Shown one piece after another: positions 9,901 to 17,937 of a stretch of 64,000 bases of DNA (positions are counted from its first letter, which is position 1; the number at the start of each line of letters is the position of its first letter). The DNA is from Paenibacillus azoreducens (GTDB taxonomy: Bacteria > Bacillota > Bacilli > Paenibacillales > Paenibacillaceae), in NCBI RefSeq assembly GCF_021654775.1, contig NZ_AP025343.1:4617501-4681500 (forward strand). The letters are read 5' to 3'. The translations under genes and the position numbers were made by a program. Under the pieces are notes generated by a model. It did not search any database. It saw nothing but the letters and a program-made list of their open reading frames with translations, and had not been told where the DNA came from.

Positions 9901-10113
9901 GGTTTGCCCCCGCATGCTGAGGATCACCTCATAAACGAAAGAATCCTCCAGCTGCAGAAACTCGTCGCATTCCCGCCGCATCTCTTCCATCATCCGCTCT
10001 GCCCAGGCCAAACGGCTTTTCTGTTCCAGCGCGATTTCCACCTGCTCTGCCCCGATATAAAACCCCTTCGGATTATGCGAAGGCGGTGTAACATGTTTCT
10101 TTTCAGCATTCAT
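6970..10113 (-). CDS. Large heparinase II/III-like polysaccharide lyase, cytoplasmic
   Basis: A protein of about 1047 residues. No signal peptide or membrane segment is visible. Two CPxC knuckles (CPACGSAYP and CPACQTVVP, about residues 80 and 111) suggest a zinc ribbon. An alpha-toroid-like region follows (about 140-450), then the heparinase II/III C-terminal beta-sheet signature GPNLTHAHDDVLSYQW...LTADLGYG (about 510-545). The family cleaves uronic-acid polysaccharides by beta-elimination; the substrate here is not evident. ATG 10113 is preferred, with AGGTGG upstream; a GTG at 10122 directly abuts the permease stop. It follows the two permease genes in one apparent operon, so it probably acts on imported oligosaccharides. 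Confidence 0.78.
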   Translation of the reverse strand: MNAEKKHVTPPSHNPKGFYIGAEQVEIALEQKSRLAWAERMMEEMRRECDEFLQLEDSFVYEVILSMRGQTFAYGITGCPACGSAYPARPEELALCLSGWESFPAKTVTCPACQTVVPNKKFPDDGSGFQYNGKAYYPIGLWNFTVAGHWLGGVRNHEGMVTKLTYLYMLTGEERYARRAIVLLDAFSAIWAGTMGPRDFTPFGSPFEIGRLHLLTSIVFRVKVFLAHDYDWLSGLPLMNELSTGCRLAGTGDNLTIRGNILRMLEDYLLDEPGGPVYDLRGGKLTLLNNHEADGVRAMLAVGLALDIPSYCKWGVQAVRGFIYNAIGRDGMYFEGSFGYSMFTIGVLLDMALLAQKAASAYGNGAEEFQPFNSRRFFRFAVQNPLAMSCQGHLPSNGDWGRDVYIGTEIQPEVLSVVYRSALHFAYYATDAGIREEARSVLERFRDHVDRMGGTSGIELFLPHPQGEAASSDDARPASGITLAGQAGYIVLRDKYDMTLLTRYGPNLTHAHDDVLSYQWFADGRELTADLGYGIYGTNSHLGWASKTIAHPTVVLRQDEQMERGQIYKPFAGGEAKAIYEHGGWAASECEAADLYGAERYQRLLAAVPLSGSRSYVLDIFDVKAEGGKDLSFHAFHEASELDVSGFTAAPCSAWTLAGAASKDPGESLQYDCPGLSFGERLTTGETFEKLLPGEEERLWTTQPNNGYGYIYDIRRLQPDGTHGCEGESVHACWRTADSQVHRHVLLEGEEKLYTGMGPNLDGSCVHPFLIIHSERESQRFTSVTYAGDGVFLVSARNAMVQGTNGGTATALRLEWSDGTRDLWLYSFETDVYTWQAAEGKVTVKGRCGCVRLEGAARKTIYVHAVASREVHFTPCSGDEAYFEGQWSAFGFGQEEYEVAWIDWKASRLAVHGLSPETSWGRKPRFIGLRGASRSAVTVYPASLDAALEPGDCIVNLLDEMIVSIGVVAETDEDRIKTGIPLPFAAPGAGKSAFYGMRVIGVSGGEAVIQDVPDLTTLSVRIIRPLQIGEFFDIVDTDDVMFIKLIG

Positions 10114-10122
10114 ATCCGCCAC

Positions 10123-11019
10123 CTATCCTTTCAAAGAACCGACCATAACCCCTTTGACGAAATATTTTTGGACAAAGGGATATACAAGTATAATCGGAAT
10201 GGTCGCAACCATGATCGTTGCCGATTTGATAATATCCGGCGTAACCGCAGGCTGCCCGTTTTGGTTAAAGCCCTGATCGAACTGCTGGAATTGGGATGAA
10301 CCCTCAATGACGATTTTCCGGAGCACGTTTCCGAGCACAGCCTTATGCGGATCGGAAATATAGAGCAGCGAGTCGAACCATGCGTTCCAATGGGCAACGG
10401 CGTACCAAAGCGAAATGGTGGCGATGATCGGCACCGAAATGGGCAGCACAATGGAAAAAAGAATTCTGATTTCATTGGCCCCGTCGATGCGGGCGCTTTC
10501 CTCAAGTTCCTCCGGGAGCGACATAAAGTAATTGCGCACAATGATCATCGTAAACGCCGCGATGAGCCCCGGGAGAATCAGCGCCCAGCGGCTGTCCAGA
10601 AGTCCCAGCTCCTTGATCAGCAGATAATTCGGAATCAGGCCGCCGCCGAAAAACATCGTAAATACGATGAACGCCGTAAACAAATTGCGGTGGGGCAAAT
10701 ATTTTTTGGAAAGCGGGTAAGCGCACATGACGGAAAATAATACATTCAACAAAGTGCCGAGCACGGTACGGAAAATTGTATTGTAATATCCCGTCCAAAT
10801 CAGCTTGTTGGCAAAAACGGCCCTGTATCCTTCAAACGATATTTCTTGCGGCCACAGCTTCAGCCCGTAAGCATTGGCGGCTTGCGACGTGCTGAACGAT
10901 ATGGACAAAACGTTAAGAAACGGATACACCGCAGTAATCGAAAACACCGTAAGAAAAATAATATTGGCAGCATCAAATATTTTCTCTCCCGGTGATTTTT
11001 TTCCTACTGTTAGCGACAT
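10123..11019 (-). CDS. Carbohydrate ABC transporter permease (LplC/YtcP-type)
   Basis: A 298-residue inner permease with six hydrophobic segments. The ABC-importer EAA loop is visible as EELEESARIDGANEIRILFSIVLPIS (about 190-215, quoted in part), where it would contact an ATPase. The family (CUT1, LplC/YtcP) imports oligosaccharides and pairs with an LplB/YteP-type permease, which is encoded just upstream with a 12-base gap. No ATPase gene is present in this locus, so a shared multi-use ATPase such as MsmX would be needed; this is the norm for this transporter group. The stop codon TAG is followed immediately by the lyase gene. Confidence 0.92.
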   Translation of the reverse strand: MSLTVGKKSPGEKIFDAANIIFLTVFSITAVYPFLNVLSISFSTSQAANAYGLKLWPQEISFEGYRAVFANKLIWTGYYNTIFRTVLGTLLNVLFSVMCAYPLSKKYLPHRNLFTAFIVFTMFFGGGLIPNYLLIKELGLLDSRWALILPGLIAAFTMIIVRNYFMSLPEELEESARIDGANEIRILFSIVLPISVPIIATISLWYAVAHWNAWFDSLLYISDPHKAVLGNVLRKIVIEGSSQFQQFDQGFNQNGQPAVTPDIIKSATIMVATIPIILVYPFVQKYFVKGVMVGSLKG

Positions 11020-11031
11020 GAAAGTCTCCTC

Positions 11032-11973
11032 CTACCAAATTCCGTAATCGCTGAAACGTTTGACGATGCTGTTCGTGACCAAAATCAACACGAGCGCGAT
11101 CATATTGGTAAACAGTCCCGCCGCTGTCGACAGGCCATATTCCATCTGGCTGATCCCGACCCGGTACGTATAGGTGCTCAGCACGTCTCCGACCTCATAC
11201 ACGTTGGCATTGTAGAAGTTGAATACCTGATCGAAATCGTCATTGATAATGCCGCCTACAGCAAAAATAAACATGATGGTAATCACCGGCACCAATGCCG
11301 GGAGAGTAATATGCAGCATCTGCTTCCACCGGCTCGCTCCGTCGACGACAGCCGCCTCGTACAGCGTCGGATCGATCGAGGACAGAGCCGCAAGATAAAT
11401 GATGGACCCCCAGCCGACGCTCTTCCAGACCTCGGTACTGACAAGCAGCGTACGGAACCATTCTTTATCTCCAAAAAAGAAAATCGAATCTCCGCCAAAC
11501 AGGTTAATGATATAATTGACAACGCCCCGCGTCGGCGAAAACACTTCCATAAAGATCCCCGCCAAAATGACCCAGGAAAGAAAATGGGGCAAGTAGCTTA
11601 ACGTCTGCACGAACCGTTTGAAAAAAATGACGCGTAATTCATTCAACAACAGCGCTAATACAATCGGCGCCGGGAAATTGAACAAAAGTTTATAGAAACT
11701 GATGATCAGCGTATTGCGAAGTGCGCGCGGAAAATCATGTCCGGAAAACAGCACCTTGAAATTTTCGAGTCCGTTCCAAGGACTGCCCAGGATCCCGTCC
11801 AGAAATTGATAGTTTTTGAAAGCCAGTACAATGCCGTACATCGGCAAATATTTGAAAATGAGAAAATATAATATGCAGGGCAGCAGCATTAACAGCAAAT
11901 ACCGGTGCCGGTAATAAGACTTCCATTGATTGCGGAACCGTTTGCTTATAGTGACAGAACCCGGTTGTTTCAT
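11032..11973 (-). CDS. Carbohydrate ABC transporter permease (LplB/YteP-type)
   Basis: About 313 residues, six membrane segments. The N-terminus has a basic stretch followed by YRHRYLLLMLLPCILYFLIFKYLPMYG, which is characteristic of the LplB/YteP group (quoted in part); the EAA loop reads LYEAAVVDGASRWKQM (about 215-230). The start is placed at ATG 11973, because an upstream in-frame ATG (11994) would place the good GGAAAGGTGG ribosome binding site inside the gene. It lies between the binding-protein gene and the second permease, all on the minus strand. Function: one half of the membrane channel for an oligosaccharide importer. Confidence 0.92.
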   Translation of the reverse strand: MKQPGSVTISKRFRNQWKSYYRHRYLLLMLLPCILYFLIFKYLPMYGIVLAFKNYQFLDGILGSPWNGLENFKVLFSGHDFPRALRNTLIISFYKLLFNFPAPIVLALLLNELRVIFFKRFVQTLSYLPHFLSWVILAGIFMEVFSPTRGVVNYIINLFGGDSIFFFGDKEWFRTLLVSTEVWKSVGWGSIIYLAALSSIDPTLYEAAVVDGASRWKQMLHITLPALVPVITIMFIFAVGGIINDDFDQVFNFYNANVYEVGDVLSTYTYRVGISQMEYGLSTAAGLFTNMIALVLILVTNSIVKRFSDYGIW

Positions 11974-12012
11974 AACGTCCACCTTTCCATTCATTCATGC
12001 ACGATGGAGAAA

Positions 12013-12043
12013 GGCGGTCCTCCTCAAATTGGAGACAACCGCC
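12013..12043 (-). terminator. Intercistronic stem-loop after the binding-protein gene
   Basis: GGCGGTTGTCTCC pairs with GGAGGACCGCC across a short AATTT loop, followed on the minus strand by only three Ts. It sits in the 90-base gap between the binding-protein gene and the first permease. Such hairpins commonly stabilise the upstream message and lower downstream expression, giving more binding protein than permease. The short T-run argues for partial termination or an RNase barrier rather than full termination. Confidence 0.65.
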
Positions 12044-12063
12044 AATTCCTCATTCGTTTCGGC

Positions 12064-13665
12064 CTACTTCAAGCTTTCATACCACTGGTTCGCTTCTTCG
12101 GTAAGCTTGTCCCCGCCGCTCTGTTTCCAGGCTTCGACGAATGCGTCGAACTGGTCGATCGTCTTCTCGCCGTTGATGATGGCGGCGAAAGTCTCTTTTT
12201 GCAGCTGAACCAAACTGTTCATATATTGCCCTTCGGATGGAAGAGCCGTTTTAAGTGCATTCTCATAGCCCGCACCTTCGAATTTGTACAGCTTCGAATT
12301 GATTTCCTTCAGCTTCGGATTGGTTACCCGGGCGCGGAATTCCGGCTGGTCGAACGGGGCAAACGTGATGTTGGCGCCGATTTTGGCCTGCATGTCGTTT
12401 TTGCCCGCATATTCTTCTTTCCAGACAATCGTGATGCCGTCTTCGGCTTTCTCGGACTGAACCCCCAGTTCGCCGTATTTCATCCGCTGCCATACATCGA
12501 AATTGCCGTATACCTCATCCCAGATCTTCATGATCGTATGTTTCAGTTCTGGGTTGTCTGCCGTCTTTTTCCCGAATGCCATATATGTGCTGCCGACATA
12601 CCCTGGCGTAATGTTGCCGAATTTGCCGTCCGGCCCCACCGGCGGCTTGCCGAAGCCGATCTCGGCTTTCGGGTTTGCTTTTTTCGTCTCCACATAGTTT
12701 ACGCCGCCGTCGGACTTGATTTCCGGGATTGGCGGAGTCCAGTGATAGTTCATGCCATGATTGGAAACGCCGATCTTGCCATTGACGAAATCATTGGATG
12801 TCGCCCAATAACCGCCCGTATTTTCTCCGTTTTCCAGCACCCACTCCGGACTGATGACATCATCTTTTTTCCACTTGGCAAGGCGCTCCAATGCCTGCTT
12901 CGTTTCCGGCAAAATACCGCCCCAGACGAGTTTGCCGTCACGTTCGGTCCAAAACTCGGGATATACTCCGTAGGCGCCATAGATGCTTGTCATCGCGGAG
13001 CGGGACATGCCGTACGTATCCTTTTTGCCGTTCCCGTCCGGATCGTTGTTGCGGAATTTGTACATCGCTTCTTCAAACTCGTCTAATGTCTCGGGAATTT
13101 TGCTAATACCGACCTTATCGAGCCAATCCTTGCGCCATGCCGTGGCCAGGCTGTATTCCCCATCCCCGTTTATGCTTGGAATTCCGATGTATTGGCCATT
13201 AAATTTGGCATAATTCCAAATCTTCGGATCGATGGAATCGACGAGCTTTTTATAATTCGGCATATATTGTTCCAGCTCTTCCTGCGTAAAGCCGGTCGTC
13301 ACGCCGCTCTTGAAGAACTTCTGCAGGTCGGCTCCCGAATACACCGTCATGAAATCCGGTACTTGTCCCCCGGCTAGTTTGGCGCCGAGCAGTTCCTCGC
13401 GTTTCGTTACATCCAGGTACCAGATGTTGAATTTGACGTTGAATTTGTCTTCAAGAAATTTCTTGTTCGGTGCATCGTCATCGACCGGGCCATACTGATA
13501 CGTCAGCCATTCGATGTTAAGCGGTTCCTTGCCGCTCTCTTTCTGGTTCGTCTGCGGTTCAGGGCTTTTGGCCTCCTTCGGTCCGGAGCTCCCGCATGCT
13601 GCAAGGCTCAGCGAAAGCGACAAAGTGAAAAGAAGCATCCATTTTTGTTTCCATTTCCGGCGCAT
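12064..13665 (-). CDS. Extracellular sugar-binding lipoprotein (LplA-type)
   Basis: A 533-residue solute-binding protein. The N-terminus has a basic start, a hydrophobic core and a lipobox LAAC with Cys24 as the lipidated residue, so it is tethered outside the membrane. The mature part has the extended size of the CUT1 Lpl-type binding proteins (about 500 residues, larger than MalE-type) and typical segments such as GQYIGIPSINGDGEY and WRKDWLDKVGISKIPETLDEF (in part). It is the first ABC component of the operon, followed by two permeases, the lyase and the regulator. The ligand is likely an oligosaccharide released by the neighbouring secreted enzymes; identity unknown. Confidence 0.92.
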   Translation of the reverse strand: MRRKWKQKWMLLFTLSLSLSLAACGSSGPKEAKSPEPQTNQKESGKEPLNIEWLTYQYGPVDDDAPNKKFLEDKFNVKFNIWYLDVTKREELLGAKLAGGQVPDFMTVYSGADLQKFFKSGVTTGFTQEELEQYMPNYKKLVDSIDPKIWNYAKFNGQYIGIPSINGDGEYSLATAWRKDWLDKVGISKIPETLDEFEEAMYKFRNNDPDGNGKKDTYGMSRSAMTSIYGAYGVYPEFWTERDGKLVWGGILPETKQALERLAKWKKDDVISPEWVLENGENTGGYWATSNDFVNGKIGVSNHGMNYHWTPPIPEIKSDGGVNYVETKKANPKAEIGFGKPPVGPDGKFGNITPGYVGSTYMAFGKKTADNPELKHTIMKIWDEVYGNFDVWQRMKYGELGVQSEKAEDGITIVWKEEYAGKNDMQAKIGANITFAPFDQPEFRARVTNPKLKEINSKLYKFEGAGYENALKTALPSEGQYMNSLVQLQKETFAAIINGEKTIDQFDAFVEAWKQSGGDKLTEEANQWYESLK

Positions 13666-13697
13666 TGAATATCCCCCTTAATGATTGATTTCTTTTT

Positions 13698-16145
13698 CTA
13701 TTCCTCATCGGCGTTTGATGCCGTGAAGCCCGCTTGTTGTTTGGCTTGTTTAAGCCGCGCTTCCAGCCGCTCCCTCACGGGGCTTTTCGGAAGCTTTTTC
13801 AATTGATCCTTAGCCTTTTTCCAGTCTTCTTTTAGATGCGAAATTTCGAAGCGCTTAACTCCCTCTACCCCCAAAACCAACGCATGCTCGGGTGAACCGG
13901 GCACGATATCGCTAGCTCCCCAGTTCCGGTAAAGGGTGCCGTCTTTACGCATCATCTCGCCGTCCGGCCGGAGCATGAAGTCCCTTGATGTCGGAGCCGC
14001 ATGGCCTGCAGCTGTAAAATGGAGCGTCAAAAGCTCCGGAGCGCCTGTCATTGGACTGCGTTTGGCCAGCAAATCGGCTTCCAGCGCATGGGCCGCATCC
14101 GTATGAAACCGTATGCTCACCGTCCCGGCACCGTTATCCTGCACTTGAACGTCCATGTACGGCTTCAGGTTGTCAGGCAGCGTATACCGGTCAAACCTGG
14201 CTTTTTCCGGCACGTGTGCAATCGAAATTTCCCCATCCGTAAAGCCGTCGGCAAGAGGTACTTTGGCTTTTACCTGCATGTCGGTCGGTTGCGCGACGTT
14301 CGTTTCCAGCGTTACGGTAAATCTCGGTTCATACCTATCTTTCGCATATTCATACAAACGGTCGTACACGGAACGGCGGATCGAGGTCATGGCATCCGGA
14401 GCCCGGTCATCAAGCGGCGTATAAGCATAAGCCCCTTCGACAATCGGCATCGCCGCCAAGTAGTACGTATTAGGCGCATCGGTCATATAACCTTCGAACA
14501 CGCCATGGTTTAAATAAGGAGCAAGCGTGCGGTAATCGTCATACTCCACTTCGACGGAAGCCCCTGTCTTGCGGGCCAGCTCCGCCACATTCGGGAAGAT
14601 CGCCTTTTTGGACACGCCGAAGGCAAACCCCGGCTGAATCGACGCCGCATCAAAACCCAGATCGCGCCACTGGTAAGCGGATCCCGGACCGATATACGGT
14701 ATCCACGTGAACGTGCGCCCTCTGCCGTGAAGCAGCTTTGCCGTCTCCTGAATAAGTTCAGCCTCGCCCGTCGTTTCACCGATCCGTTCATGATACCAAT
14801 AGAAGCCGTCCAGCTTCAGATTGGAAAACTCCTTTTCCTGGAAAAGCCGCCCGACTTTATCGATATACCATTTGACGGCGGCTGTTTTGTTGCGGAACGC
14901 GAGTTCATTCATCTGCTTGAGGCCTTCATATGACCCGGGGTCGTCCACCTTTCCCGCAAAATCCGCCGCCCGCAGGCTAAACGGTTCGCCGTTTCCGCTT
15001 ACATCGCCGAAGTCGGAGCTTTCTTCGATTTGCGGAATAGCCACGGTAACGCGTACCGTCTGTTTGGTTTTCAATAATCGGTTGATGCTGCCGGCAGCCT
15101 CGTCAATGGCGGACAACTGCGCACCTGGCGCGAATATAAAATCGAGATACGCATTCAAGTCATCCATCGTGACGAATCTCGCATTCCCGCTCGCATCCGA
15201 ACCGGAAGGAGTCACCATGGAGGTAACAGGCAGGGCAAGCAGATCGGTAAAAAACCAGTCCCGAATGTTGCCGTAAATATCCTTGTAAGCCAGAAAGGCT
15301 TCCGCTTTTTCCTTCGTCCAGTCGGTGAAATACTCGCTGCCGGTTTTCATCGGGCCGGAATACCAAAGAAATTGATCCTTGATTCCTGCCGCTTCGGCGC
15401 TTCCCGGCATCGGATAGTGACCGGGTTCCCATTCGCTGTCGAATTCGGGAAGCGGAGTCGTTTCTCCGGAAACGCCTGGCTGCCCCCAAACCTCAATTTC
15501 ATCCATCCACCCGAAAAAGTTGATCGCAAATTCCAGCTTGATGTAACGCGCTTGAATATTGAGGTGCGAACCGTCGGCAAGGCGGTCCAGGACGTAAGTC
15601 TTCCGGTGCATATCCGATGCCGTTAACGTGCGGGCAAAATACAGCGGCTCGTCCGGAGCGGCCTTACCCAGATAACGGTAGTCCGTACCGTCCTGCGAAG
15701 CATAGAACCGGACGGCGACCGGAGGAGCGATCCCGACATCATTTCGTTGGCCGAATCCGGTTGCGATGCGCTTCACAGTGGACATTTCCTCCAGGTCGAC
15801 GACAACTTCTCTTTTCAGCTTGCGGTAAAAAACGAACCAGTCTTTCGTGTTCTCCCAGTTGGCAATATCTCCATAACGGCCGTCGGTCAGCTTTCCCGCT
15901 TCATCCAAGGAACTTTCCTTTCCGTATTTGCCTATGCCTTGGATCGTATCGAAAATAGCATTCGGCTCGGACACGGTTACCGGTTTGTTTAATGCCAAAT
16001 TTACGTCTTGGGGTTGTTTCGCAAGGGATGCGGTCTCCTCTGCATTTGCTGCGGACGGGATGAAAAGCTGCAGCATTAAACATGCGATCGTAAGATAAAT
16101 CCCGGGGAAAACTGCCCATTTTTTCTTTAAACGAATAGCAATCAA
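13698..16145 (-). CDS. Secreted DUF4855 protein (putative glycoside hydrolase), paralogue 1
   Basis: An 815-residue secreted protein. A signal peptide is clear (hydrophobic LTIACLMLQLFIP then SAANAEE). Residues about 50-225 form a discoidin/F5-8C-like domain (LTDGRYGD, FGQRNDVG, ARYIKLEF...DEIEVWG). Residues about 255-600 form the DUF4855 domain, with YWYHE (Glu453), WIPYIGPG, a QPGFAFG strand and VEVEYDD (Glu534). A basic helical C-terminus follows. The Glu453-Glu534 pair recurs with the same spacing in the two larger paralogues and is the best candidate for a catalytic pair. No SLH domain, so it is probably released. The gene is first in the transporter operon, 32 bases ahead of the binding-protein gene, and has a LacI/CcpA-like palindrome 29 bases before its start. 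Confidence 0.8.
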   Translation of the reverse strand: MIAIRLKKKWAVFPGIYLTIACLMLQLFIPSAANAEETASLAKQPQDVNLALNKPVTVSEPNAIFDTIQGIGKYGKESSLDEAGKLTDGRYGDIANWENTKDWFVFYRKLKREVVVDLEEMSTVKRIATGFGQRNDVGIAPPVAVRFYASQDGTDYRYLGKAAPDEPLYFARTLTASDMHRKTYVLDRLADGSHLNIQARYIKLEFAINFFGWMDEIEVWGQPGVSGETTPLPEFDSEWEPGHYPMPGSAEAAGIKDQFLWYSGPMKTGSEYFTDWTKEKAEAFLAYKDIYGNIRDWFFTDLLALPVTSMVTPSGSDASGNARFVTMDDLNAYLDFIFAPGAQLSAIDEAAGSINRLLKTKQTVRVTVAIPQIEESSDFGDVSGNGEPFSLRAADFAGKVDDPGSYEGLKQMNELAFRNKTAAVKWYIDKVGRLFQEKEFSNLKLDGFYWYHERIGETTGEAELIQETAKLLHGRGRTFTWIPYIGPGSAYQWRDLGFDAASIQPGFAFGVSKKAIFPNVAELARKTGASVEVEYDDYRTLAPYLNHGVFEGYMTDAPNTYYLAAMPIVEGAYAYTPLDDRAPDAMTSIRRSVYDRLYEYAKDRYEPRFTVTLETNVAQPTDMQVKAKVPLADGFTDGEISIAHVPEKARFDRYTLPDNLKPYMDVQVQDNGAGTVSIRFHTDAAHALEADLLAKRSPMTGAPELLTLHFTAAGHAAPTSRDFMLRPDGEMMRKDGTLYRNWGASDIVPGSPEHALVLGVEGVKRFEISHLKEDWKKAKDQLKKLPKSPVRERLEARLKQAKQQAGFTASNADEE

Positions 16146-16173
16146 CTCCTTTTCATCATTTTCCGCATCCTTT

Positions 16174-16187
16174 AGAAAACGTTTTCA
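16174..16187 (-). promoter_or_regulatory. LacI/CcpA-type operator (cre-like)
   Basis: The minus strand reads TGAAAACGTTTTCT, with a perfect 12-bp palindrome GAAAACGTTTTC. It matches the catabolite-responsive element consensus TGWAANCGNTNWCA at 13 of 14 positions. It lies between the candidate promoter and the ribosome binding site of the DUF4855 gene, where a bound repressor would block transcription. Confidence 0.75.
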
Positions 16188-16314
16188 AAAGGCATTCTGA
16201 CATCCGCTCCCATGATCCCTTAGGTTACTTCTGGTTCATTCATCCCGGAGAGGTGGATAAAAGAATGCAACCAGGCCGAGTTTTCGCCTTTGGAGTATTT
16301 ATTTATTTGATATC

Positions 16315-16343
16315 ATCGTATCGGGATAAATCCTCCAGTTCAA
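16315..16343 (-). promoter_or_regulatory. Candidate promoter for the DUF4855-transporter operon
   Basis: On the minus strand, TTGAAC (16338-16343) and TACGAT (16315-16320) are separated by 17 bases. The cre-like palindrome lies about 130 bases downstream. The -10 match is only moderate, so this is a suggestion, and the transcript would have a leader of about 160 bases. Confidence 0.4.
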
Positions 16344-16425
16344 TGAGAAAAATAGGACCATAAATACGCTTACATTCGGGATGCCTGATTTGCAGAGTCT
16401 TTCGTTATCACCGCCATTGAAATGA

Positions 16426-16464
16426 AAAAATCCGTCCCCAAAAGCTTTTGGAGAAACGGATTTT
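16426..16464 (-). terminator. Rho-independent terminator (MFS operon)
   Basis: AAAATCCGT and ACGGATTTT form the outer stem around an inner CCAAAAGCTTTTGG palindrome. The minus strand ends in a run of Ts, so it terminates transcripts from the ArsR/MFS genes; near symmetry could let it work in both directions. It is about 230 bases beyond the MFS stop codon; the interval holds no recognisable intact gene. Confidence 0.75.
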
Positions 16465-16697
16465 CATCAACTGTATTGTGATATTTTCTCATCCGTAACC
16501 GGATAAGATTGCTCCTATGTTTTCTCTTCGTCCATAGATTGCAGCAGATATCCCGATTCATTGCAGTCCGGAGTCAACTTGCTCTTTTCGGACGATCCGC
16601 CATCCCCCTAATATCGCAGGTAGGTATAAGGCCAGCGGAAGCGCCCCGAAGGCAAGAACGGGTACAAGCGAATGATAAGGGAGCTTTCCCCTGATAT

Positions 16698-17936
16698 TTA
16701 CTCTTTTGCCGACACGCTGCCGACTTGCCGCAATGCTGCAGCCCTTCCGAAAATAAAAATTCCCGCTCCCGAAATGGTGCAGATCAGAACTCCAACGGAC
16801 ATAAAAAGCGCAGGCATTCCGAAAGAAGATGCCAAGTACGTTCCGTACATCACACCAACCGGCGTCATCGCTTTTGTTAACAGCGAGCGGACAGATAGAA
16901 CCTGCCCCAAAACGCTTTCCGGCACAATCCTGTAATACAGCGTACTGCTGTACACATTCCAAAATGGCATTGCAACCCCCGCTGCCGCTTCAATCACCAA
17001 TGCTGTATGTATGCTCGTGGTCATGCCCAACATGATATAGGTCAGTCCGCCGGCAAAAAGCGCGGCGCTCATGACCGCATACAAATATGTTCCAGGCTCA
17101 CGCAGCCACCCTGCAATGATACTGCCGCACACATATCCGAACGGAAAAGCCGCTGAAAATAAACCGGATGCGAGCGGACCGCCATGAAGCGTTTCTGTTA
17201 CGTAGGGGATATACATAGCCTGTGTGGCAAACACGCCAAAACTCGTCACCGCAACAAGGAGCGTAAGCCCGCATAAAATACGATTCGATTGATAGACTTG
17301 AATTCCCTGCACGAAGCTGCCTTTCCATGTGCGCACGGTTCCCGCTGATTGGGGCCTTTCGTTTATGAATGAGGCGGGAAACCATACACACCAAAACAAA
17401 ATCGCCATAACAGGCAATAAAAATTCAGCAGAAAGCATCCCCGTCAGCAAGCCTGCGGTTGGCAGCGCCAGCACTCTAACGAGTTGCACCGAACCAGATA
17501 GGACAGCGTTAACACGGACCAGTTTGTCCGATTCGGACAGTTTGGGAATAAGGGCACCTGCAGCCGCATCATAAACATGGAGGGAGCTAACGAATGAGCC
17601 AATCCATATAATGTATGCTTCCTTATGCCCCGCGATCCACATCAGCCATACAAATAAAAAGGCCGCTCCCCGAATCGTTTCGGACAACTTCATTACGGTA
17701 ACCCGCTTCCACCGGTCGATATATGGACCCGCGATCCACTGGACAAGCCATTGGCCGACCAGGCTGAGCAGCCATATTCCACCCATAGCCGCTTTTGAAC
17801 CGGTCAGCGTATACAACATCCACGATAGAATAAACGTGCCCGATGTTCCCGCAAGGTTCGAACGCATTTGATCGACACACAGCCAGCCCAAGTTTCTATT
17901 CCATGATTTGGCCGCTGTAGCCATTTCCCCGGTCAT
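16698..17936 (-). CDS. Major facilitator superfamily exporter
   Basis: About 412 residues with 12 hydrophobic segments. The MFS loop 2-3 motif is recognisable as GPYIDRWKRVTVMKLSE, and the overall pattern is that of the EmrB/MdfA-like or enterobactin-exporter (MFS_3) group used for drug or metabolite efflux. ATG 17936 follows the ArsR-type regulator stop with a single base between, and GGGAG eight bases upstream serves as ribosome binding site; the two genes are one transcript. The arrangement suggests a regulator that senses the exported compound, or a stress signal, and controls its own pump. Confidence 0.85.
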   Translation of the reverse strand: MTGEMATAAKSWNRNLGWLCVDQMRSNLAGTSGTFILSWMLYTLTGSKAAMGGIWLLSLVGQWLVQWIAGPYIDRWKRVTVMKLSETIRGAAFLFVWLMWIAGHKEAYIIWIGSFVSSLHVYDAAAGALIPKLSESDKLVRVNAVLSGSVQLVRVLALPTAGLLTGMLSAEFLLPVMAILFWCVWFPASFINERPQSAGTVRTWKGSFVQGIQVYQSNRILCGLTLLVAVTSFGVFATQAMYIPYVTETLHGGPLASGLFSAAFPFGYVCGSIIAGWLREPGTYLYAVMSAALFAGGLTYIMLGMTTSIHTALVIEAAAGVAMPFWNVYSSTLYYRIVPESVLGQVLSVRSLLTKAMTPVGVMYGTYLASSFGMPALFMSVGVLICTISGAGIFIFGRAAALRQVGSVSAKE

Positions 17937-17937
17937 A

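Noticed and set aside
11905..13086. Long plus-strand frame opposite the binding-protein gene
   Set aside because: Antisense reading of a gene with a lipobox and clear family sequence; no start signal.
16558..16700. Frame after the MFS gene reading LAFGALPLALYLPAILGGW, membrane-like
   Set aside because: Its front half is only another frame of the MFS gene and no start is present; the tail could be a remnant but is too short to assign.
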